NCBI RefSeq assembly: GCF_040645615.1
Contig: NZ_JBEYYO010000010.1
Location: 62,001 to 126,000, forward strand
DNA: 64,000 bases
Direction: 5' to 3'
DNA from: Glycomyces sp040645615
GTDB lineage: Bacteria > Actinomycetota > Actinomycetes > Mycobacteriales > Micromonosporaceae
The notes beneath the pieces were generated by a model. That model was not told where the DNA came from, made no database searches, and worked only from the letters and a program-made list of their open reading frames with translations. The position numbers were made by a program, and so were the translations under genes. Shown piece after piece: positions 58,995 through 64,000 of this stretch (position 1 is its first letter; each line of letters starts with the position of its first letter).

Positions 58995-61256
58995 TCAGGA
59001 CTCCTCGGGTTCGGCGGCCGGTTCGGGCTCGGGCAGGCCTTCGGTCAGGAAGGCCTCGAAGCCCTCCCCGGTGACGATCGGGACGCCCAGTTGCACCGCC
59101 TTGTCGTATTTCGACCCCGGCTTGTCCCCCGCGACCACCGCGCCGGTCTTCTTGGAGACCGAGGAGGTGGTCTTGCCGCCGCGGGCCTTGACCGCCGCGG
59201 CCGCGCCCTCGCGGGTGTAGCCGGGGATGCCGCCGGTGATGACCACGGTGAGGCCGTCGAGGGTCTGCGGCAGCGCCTCGGAGGGGTCGGGCTCCTCGTC
59301 GCGCATGCGCACCCCGGCCGCGCGCCAGCGCTCGACGATCTCGCGGTGCCAGTCGACGGCGAACCAGTCCTTGATGGCGGCGGCGATGGTGGGGCCGACG
59401 CCGTCGACGGCGGCCATCTCCTCTTCGCCGGCCTCGGCGATGCGGTCGAGGTCGCGGAAGTGCTCGGCGAGGGCCTGCGCCGAGACGGGGCCGACGTGGC
59501 GGATCGAGAGGGCGTTGACCACGCGCCACAGAGGCTGGGCCTTGGCCGCTTCGAGGTTCTGGAGCATCTCCTCGGCGTTCTTGCGGGGCAGGATCTCGCC
59601 GGTCTTCTTGTCGGCCTGGCGGGCGAAGGGGGTGACGACCTTCTGCTTTTGGGTCTTCTCGTCGATCTTGGGGAGCCCGGAGTCGGGGTCGCGCACGACC
59701 ACGCGGATCGGGAGCAGCTCGTCCATCTTCAGGTCGAACACGCCGCCTTCGTCGGTGAGGACGGGCTGGGCCGGTTCGAGGGGCTGGACGAGGGCGGCGC
59801 AGGCGATGTAGCCCATGCGGTCGACGTCGAAGCACGAGCGGCCGGTGGCGAACGCGAGGCGTTCGCGCAGCTGCCCGGGGCAGGAGCGGGCGTTGGGGCA
59901 GCGCAGGTCGATGTCGCCTTCGGCGGCGGGGGCGAGCACCGAGTCGCATTCGGGGCAGCGCTCGGGCATGGTGAACGCGGTCTCGGAGCCGGTGCGGGCG
60001 GCCACGACGGGGGCGACGATCTCGGGGATCACGTCGCCCGCTTTGCGGACCACGACGGTGTCGCCGATCATGACGCCCTTGGCGGCCACCTGGTCGGCGT
60101 TGTGGAGGGTCGCGAACTCGACTTCGGACCCGGCGACGCGGACGGGGTCGAGCACGGCGTAGGGGGTGGCGCGGCCGGTGCGTCCGATGGAGACCTTGAT
60201 GTCGAGGAGCTTGGTGTTGACCTCCTCGGGCGGGAATTTGAACGCGACGGCCCAGCGGGGGGTGCGGGAGGTCGCGCCGAGGCGGCGCTGCACCGCGATG
60301 TCGTCGATCTTTACGACCACGCCGTCGATCTCGTGGACGAGGGTGTGCCGCTGCTCGCCGAATTCGGCGATGTACTCGAAGACCTCTTTGATGGTGGCGA
60401 CGACGCGCCAGTAGGGACTGGTGGGCAGGCCCCAGGCCTTGATCGCGGCGTAGGAGTGGGATTGGGACTCGGGCGCGAAGCCGTCGAGCGCGCCGAGGCC
60501 GTGGGCGATGAAGCTCAGGGGGCGTTCGGCGGTCTTCTCCGGGTCCTTCTGGCGCAGGGACCCGGCGGCGGCGTTGCGCGGGTTGGCGAACGGGGCTTTC
60601 CCGGCCGCGACCTGGGTCTCGTTGAGGCGCTTGAAGTCGGCGGTCGGGAAGTAGACCTCGCCGCGGACTTCGAGGAGCGCGGGTACGGGGAAGCCGTCGG
60701 CGGCGGTCAGGCGCTGCGGGATGACGCCGATGGTGGCCACGTTGGCGGTGACGTCTTCGCCGGTGGTGCCGTCGCCGCGGGTGGCGGCGCGGACGAGGCG
60801 GCCGTTCTCGTAGACGAGGTCGACGGCGAGGCCGTCGATCTTGACCTCGCAGAGGTAGGGCTCGTCGGGGACTTCGGCGGTGATGCGGTCGGCCCAGGCC
60901 TGGACCTCGTCGAGGCTGAACACGTCCTGGAGGCTGAGCATCTTCTCCAGGTGGACCACGGGGGCGAAGGCCTCGGAGAAGGTGCCGACCTGCTCGGTGG
61001 GCGAGTCGGCGTTCTTGAGCTCGGGGTAGCGGGTCTCGATGTCGACCAGTTCGTGCATGAGGTCGTCGAACTGGCTGTCGGAGACGGTGGGTGCGTCGTC
61101 CTCGTAGTAGCGGCGGCGGTGCCCGGTGATCTCGACGCTGAGGTCGGCGTGCCGTTCGCGGGCGTCGTCGAAGCTCAGGTCCGTCAGCCTGTCGGTGTCG
61201 AGGGGACCTGCGGTGCGGTCGGGTCCGGCGGTGTCGCCTGCGTCAGTCGTGCTCAC
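58995..61256 (-). CDS. ligA: NAD-dependent DNA ligase LigA
   Basis: The 753-residue ligase seals nicks in replication and repair using NAD. The adenylated lysine is in CEVKIDGLAVDL (near residue 137). The zinc finger cysteines are in CPECDSVLAP and RCPNARSCPGQLR. Helix-hairpin-helix repeats and a C-terminal BRCT domain (TLDGLTVVITGGIPGY) are present. It is longer than the E. coli enzyme because of a loop near residues 500-540 (KMDELLPIRVVVRDPDSGLPKIDE region), common in actinobacteria. Confidence 0.96.
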   Translation of the reverse strand: MSTTDAGDTAGPDRTAGPLDTDRLTDLSFDDARERHADLSVEITGHRRRYYEDDAPTVSDSQFDDLMHELVDIETRYPELKNADSPTEQVGTFSEAFAPVVHLEKMLSLQDVFSLDEVQAWADRITAEVPDEPYLCEVKIDGLAVDLVYENGRLVRAATRGDGTTGEDVTANVATIGVIPQRLTAADGFPVPALLEVRGEVYFPTADFKRLNETQVAAGKAPFANPRNAAAGSLRQKDPEKTAERPLSFIAHGLGALDGFAPESQSHSYAAIKAWGLPTSPYWRVVATIKEVFEYIAEFGEQRHTLVHEIDGVVVKIDDIAVQRRLGATSRTPRWAVAFKFPPEEVNTKLLDIKVSIGRTGRATPYAVLDPVRVAGSEVEFATLHNADQVAAKGVMIGDTVVVRKAGDVIPEIVAPVVAARTGSETAFTMPERCPECDSVLAPAAEGDIDLRCPNARSCPGQLRERLAFATGRSCFDVDRMGYIACAALVQPLEPAQPVLTDEGGVFDLKMDELLPIRVVVRDPDSGLPKIDEKTQKQKVVTPFARQADKKTGEILPRKNAEEMLQNLEAAKAQPLWRVVNALSIRHVGPVSAQALAEHFRDLDRIAEAGEEEMAAVDGVGPTIAAAIKDWFAVDWHREIVERWRAAGVRMRDEEPDPSEALPQTLDGLTVVITGGIPGYTREGAAAAVKARGGKTTSSVSKKTGAVVAGDKPGSKYDKAVQLGVPIVTGEGFEAFLTEGLPEPEPAAEPEES

Positions 61257-61465
61257 GGCCCCATTGTGTCAGCTGGGTCCGACGTTTCGGGGAGGCCGGA
61301 GGATCCCGTCCGGGGCCAGGGTTGCACAAGCGGTCACCTTCCGTTCACCTTGTGATTCCCCGGGGCTCCACTGCGGCCGGGAGGATCAGCGCGTACTGCC
61401 CGCAACGCCCCCTCTCCGCCGCGGACGCAGCGGTCCGCGCGGCGGCACAGCAAGGAGCCCAGGCT

Positions 61466-62860
61466 TTGGCGACTTTGACGACCGGCGGCTCGAACCGCCG
61501 GAGCTTCCTGCGGCGCGGCCCTTCGGGTGTCGACCGCTTCGCGATCGCGGCGATGGAGGGCCTCGCGGCCCGCGCCGCGGCGGCGCGGGACGGCGAGCGG
61601 GACCGGGTGCGGTCCGGCGGCTACGGCGCGCTGCGCGAGGTCGTGCGCTCGGACGCGGTCTCGGGCCGCGAGCAGACGATGTGGCTCCCTGAGGGTTTCG
61701 ACTTCGCGGTGTTCTCCGCGGCCGGTTCGGCGATGCGCGACGGCGGCTCGGTGCCCGCCTCGCACGGCGGCATGGCTTGCTTCCCGACCGGGCGGCGCGG
61801 CGAGTGGCGGCTGGTGCGCGGGCACGGCGAGCGGGGCCGTCCCGGCGCGGGGTCGCCGAGCGGCAGCCCGGAGGGACGCTACGACGCGCTCGGCGCGGGC
61901 GGGACCACCACGCTCGGGATCGTCTGGCGCGACGGCGAGCCGCATTTCGAGGAGGCCTGGCAGTCGCTGTCGGGCGTAGTGGGTTCGGGCGCTGGCGGGC
62001 CGACGCCGTGGGGTTCGTGGCTCGCCGCGGAGGCGACCTGCGCGGGGACCGGCGCGGGCTGGGGCGCGGCCCACGGCTACGTGTTCGAGGTGCCCTCGGC
62101 CGAGGACGGCGAGGCTGAGGCGTTGCCGCTCAAGTCGATGGGCCGCTTCGCGCACGGCGACGTGGCGGTGGACCCGCGTTCGGGCACGGTGTACCTGGCG
62201 GAGGACCAGCCCACGGCCGGGTGCTACCGGTTCGTGCCCGAGGTGCCGGGGGACCTGGCCGAGGGCGGGCGGCTCCAGATGCTCAAGGTCGCGGGCGAGT
62301 GGAATGTGGACACGCGCGTGAACCAGCGCCCCGAGCGGGGCGTGTACGTCGAGTGGGTGGACGTCGCCGAGCCCGATCCGGCCGCGGCAGAGGACGATCC
62401 GCTCGCGGTGTTCAACCAGGGCTGGGCGCGGGGCGCGGCGGTGTTCGGGCGGCTGACCGGGTGCTTCTACGCCGACGGCGCGGTGTACCTGGCGGCGGTC
62501 TCGGGCGGCGACGAGGGCGAGGGCCAGTTGTGGGAGTACCGGCCGCGGGGGCACGGCGGCGGCACGTTGAAGCTGGTGTTCGAGTCCCCTGACGCGTCGC
62601 TGCTGTCGTTCCCGCAGGGCATGGCGGTCTCGCCGGGCGGGAGCCTGATCCTGTGCGAGGACACCGGGCGGGGCCTGCCAGCGCTGCGGGGCATGACGCG
62701 CGAGGGCGAGGTGTTCGCGTTCGCGAAGGTCGCGGGCGGCGACCTGGGCGGCGCGGTGTTCTCTCCTGACGGGAAGGTGCTGTTCGCGAACCTGTGGGGC
62801 GCCGACGATCCGGGTCGCACGGTCGCGATCTGGGGCCCTTGGAGCGCCGGGGCGCTGTAA
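61466..62860 (+). CDS. PhoX-like (DUF839) alkaline phosphatase family protein
   Basis: The 464-residue protein matches the PhoX family of calcium/iron phosphatases. TPWGSWLAAEATCAG, FAHGDVAVDPRSGTVYLAED and FPQGMAVSPGGSLILCED are typical. The start is the TTG at 61466 with AAGGAG 8 bases upstream. The N-terminus has a twin-arginine motif (NRRSFLRRG) but the segment after it is not hydrophobic. It may be a cytosolic or degenerate Tat form. Substrate is unknown. Confidence 0.82.
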   Translation: MATLTTGGSNRRSFLRRGPSGVDRFAIAAMEGLAARAAAARDGERDRVRSGGYGALREVVRSDAVSGREQTMWLPEGFDFAVFSAAGSAMRDGGSVPASHGGMACFPTGRRGEWRLVRGHGERGRPGAGSPSGSPEGRYDALGAGGTTTLGIVWRDGEPHFEEAWQSLSGVVGSGAGGPTPWGSWLAAEATCAGTGAGWGAAHGYVFEVPSAEDGEAEALPLKSMGRFAHGDVAVDPRSGTVYLAEDQPTAGCYRFVPEVPGDLAEGGRLQMLKVAGEWNVDTRVNQRPERGVYVEWVDVAEPDPAAAEDDPLAVFNQGWARGAAVFGRLTGCFYADGAVYLAAVSGGDEGEGQLWEYRPRGHGGGTLKLVFESPDASLLSFPQGMAVSPGGSLILCEDTGRGLPALRGMTREGEVFAFAKVAGGDLGGAVFSPDGKVLFANLWGADDPGRTVAIWGPWSAGAL

Positions 62861-62880
62861 CCGAGTCTTTCTCCGAGTCG

Positions 62881-62914
62881 ATCCGGCCGCGTGCCTCCAG
62901 ACGCGCGGCCGGAT
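62881..62914 (+). terminator. Terminator of the PhoX-like gene
   Basis: ATCCGGCCGCG (62881-62891) pairs with 62904-62914, followed by a T-rich tail TTTCTGTG starting inside the stem end. Confidence 0.7.
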
Positions 62915-62961
62915 TTCTGTGTTCACTGAGGCGACACGCATGGGTTCCACGCCAGGTCAGA

Positions 62962-62998
62962 AATTCATGGTATGTTGAATTCATCAGTCGTTGAATTA
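62962..62998 (+). promoter_or_regulatory. AT-rich operator-like repeats before the ABC-2 operon
   Basis: AATTCA (62962-62967) and TGAATT (62976-62981) are inverted with an 8-base spacer. TTGAATTCA (62975-62983) and TTGAATTA (62991-62998) repeat the half-site. The cluster lies 13-49 bp before the start and resembles TetR-type sites. Confidence 0.45.
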
Positions 62999-63010
62999 TT
63001 GGAGGCGATC

Positions 63011-63742
63011 ATGCCACCCACCCCGAAAGCCGCGATCTCGGTCGCGGGACTCGTGGTCGACCGCGGCGGGAACCCCGTGCTCAGAGGCGTCGACACCGAG
63101 ATCGCCGCCGGGTCGGTCACCGGACTGCTCGGGCCCTCGGGCTCGGGCAAGACCACGTTCATCCGCGCCGTCGTCGGCACCCAGAAGGTCAAGGGCGGCA
63201 CGGTGAACGTGCTCGGCCACCCGGCCGGGTCGAAGCCGCTGCGCCGCCGCGTCGCCTACGTCACCCAGGACGCCTCGATCTACCGCGACCTCTCGGTGAA
63301 GGCCAACGTGGCCTATTTCGCCGCGCTCTACGGGCGCGACAAGCACGAGGCGATGCGCGCGATCGAGCGCGTCGGCATGGGCGACCACGCCAACAAGCTG
63401 GCCGGGAACCTCTCCGGCGGGCAGAAGACCCGCACCTCGCTCGCGTGCGCGCTGGTCATCGAACCCGAAGTGCTCGTGCTCGACGAGCCCACGGTGGGCC
63501 TGGACCCGGTGATCCGCGAGGAACTTTGGGACCAGTTCAGGGACCTCGCCGCGGGCGGGGCCACGCTGCTGGTCTCCAGCCACGTGATGGACGAGGCCGA
63601 CCGCTGCGACCGGCTCCTGCTGCTTCGCGAGGGCCGGTTCATCGCCGACGACACGCCCGCCCAGCTGCGCGCCTCGACTCGGGCCGCAAACCTCGAAGCC
63701 GCGTTCCTGCACCTCATCCGCGAACTCGAAGGAGGCGAGTAG
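63011..63742 (+). CDS. ABC transporter ATP-binding protein (DrrA/ABC-2 type)
   Basis: The 243-residue ATPase has Walker A GPSGSGKTTF, signature NLSGGQKTRTSLACAL, Walker B VLVLDEPTVGLDP and H-loop SSHVMDEAD. It resembles ATPases of ABC-2 drug exporters. The ATG at 63011 has TTGGAGG 5 bases before it; the frame upstream lies over the operator-like repeats. It is coupled to the permease gene, 2 bp downstream. Confidence 0.92.
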   Translation: MPPTPKAAISVAGLVVDRGGNPVLRGVDTEIAAGSVTGLLGPSGSGKTTFIRAVVGTQKVKGGTVNVLGHPAGSKPLRRRVAYVTQDASIYRDLSVKANVAYFAALYGRDKHEAMRAIERVGMGDHANKLAGNLSGGQKTRTSLACALVIEPEVLVLDEPTVGLDPVIREELWDQFRDLAAGGATLLVSSHVMDEADRCDRLLLLREGRFIADDTPAQLRASTRAANLEAAFLHLIRELEGGE

Positions 63743-63744
63743 CC

Positions 63745-64000
63745 GTGTCGGTCCGCATCACGTTCATCACCGCCGGGCGCATTCTCCGGCAGCTACTGGG
63801 CGACCACCGCACCGTAGGGCTGATCCTGGCCGTGCCCGCGCTGATCATCGCTTTGATCAGCGCCATCATGGACGACGCGCCGCAGGTGTTCGCCCAGGTC
63901 GGCCTCATCCTGCTGGCCGCGTTCCCGTTCATGCTCATGTTCATGATCACCTCGATCACGCTGCTGCGCGAGCGCACCGGCGGCACGCTCGAACGCCTCA
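63745..64000 (+). CDS. ABC-2 type permease, 3' truncated by the window
   Basis: The first 85 residues from the GTG at 63745 include a membrane helix VGLILAVPALIIALISAIM and a second segment LILLAAFPFMLMFMITSITLLRERTGGTLERL, the usual start of ABC-2 exporter permeases. AAGGAGG lies 9 bases upstream and inside the ATPase gene. The rest of the gene lies beyond the window. Confidence 0.88.
   Translation, partial: MSVRITFITAGRILRQLLGDHRTVGLILAVPALIIALISAIMDDAPQVFAQVGLILLAAFPFMLMFMITSITLLRERTGGTLERL

Overview
The window is about 64 kb of very GC-rich DNA. GTG and TTG starts are common and genes are tightly packed with ATGA or GTGA overlaps. Actinobacterial hallmarks include a SARP regulator, DtxR/IdeR-type iron boxes, a DUF3159 membrane protein, GatCAB, NAD-dependent ligase and a WhiB7-like promoter. 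I infer a filamentous actinomycete; a Glycomyces/Stackebrandtia-like lineage is a guess that the sequence alone does not prove. Most of the window is ordinary chromosome, with several unusual regulatory leaders and one candidate signalling/defence cassette.

Layout: 1-4.6 kb holds the 3' part of an M3 oligopeptidase, a Stealth-family sugar-phosphate transferase and a 2H phosphoesterase. 4.6-10.8 kb is the cytochrome bd operon cydA-cydB-cydD-cydC, read leftward, with an odd repeat-bearing gap between cydD and cydC. 10.9-14.4 kb holds proC, an ElaA-like acetyltransferase, the iron pair bfr/bfd with iron boxes, and threonine aldolase, followed by a 165-bp nested inverted repeat. 15.7-18.4 kb holds a DUF3159 protein and a compact rightward trio: a cNMP-binding Crp-type regulator, a minimal nucleotidyltransferase and a PycTM-like membrane effector. 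18.4-26.6 kb is a leftward glycoside import operon (binding protein, two permeases, two ATPases, GH42 beta-galactosidase) with CGAAA/TTTCG palindromes upstream.

26.9-37.4 kb contains two divergent PH-like membrane proteins, a hydroxyacid dehydrogenase, a PQQ-type sugar dehydrogenase lipoprotein with a membrane metallophosphoesterase, mgtE with a 31-codon leader ORF, a SARP regulator and a lipoprotein. 37.4-47.5 kb holds gatCAB, a heterodimeric ABC exporter whose two nucleotide sites are completely asymmetric, an SDR, a GNAT enzyme and a membrane-anchored receiver protein. 47.5-54.4 kb holds an Erm-type rRNA methyltransferase with a leaderless RLR leader peptide, then two sodium:solute symporter modules flanking a LytS/LytTR two-component system, probably acetate/pyruvate uptake under dicarbon or tricarbon sensing. 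54.7-64 kb holds a VOC protein, a small membrane protein, an ECF sigma factor with SnoaL-like tail, a membrane GGDEF-EAL protein, ligA, a PhoX-like protein and the start of an ABC-2 exporter operon.

The strongest novel leads are the Crp/nucleotidyltransferase/PycTM cassette, the erm control region and the mgtE leader. All functional calls come from reading motifs and family memory; no database search was run.
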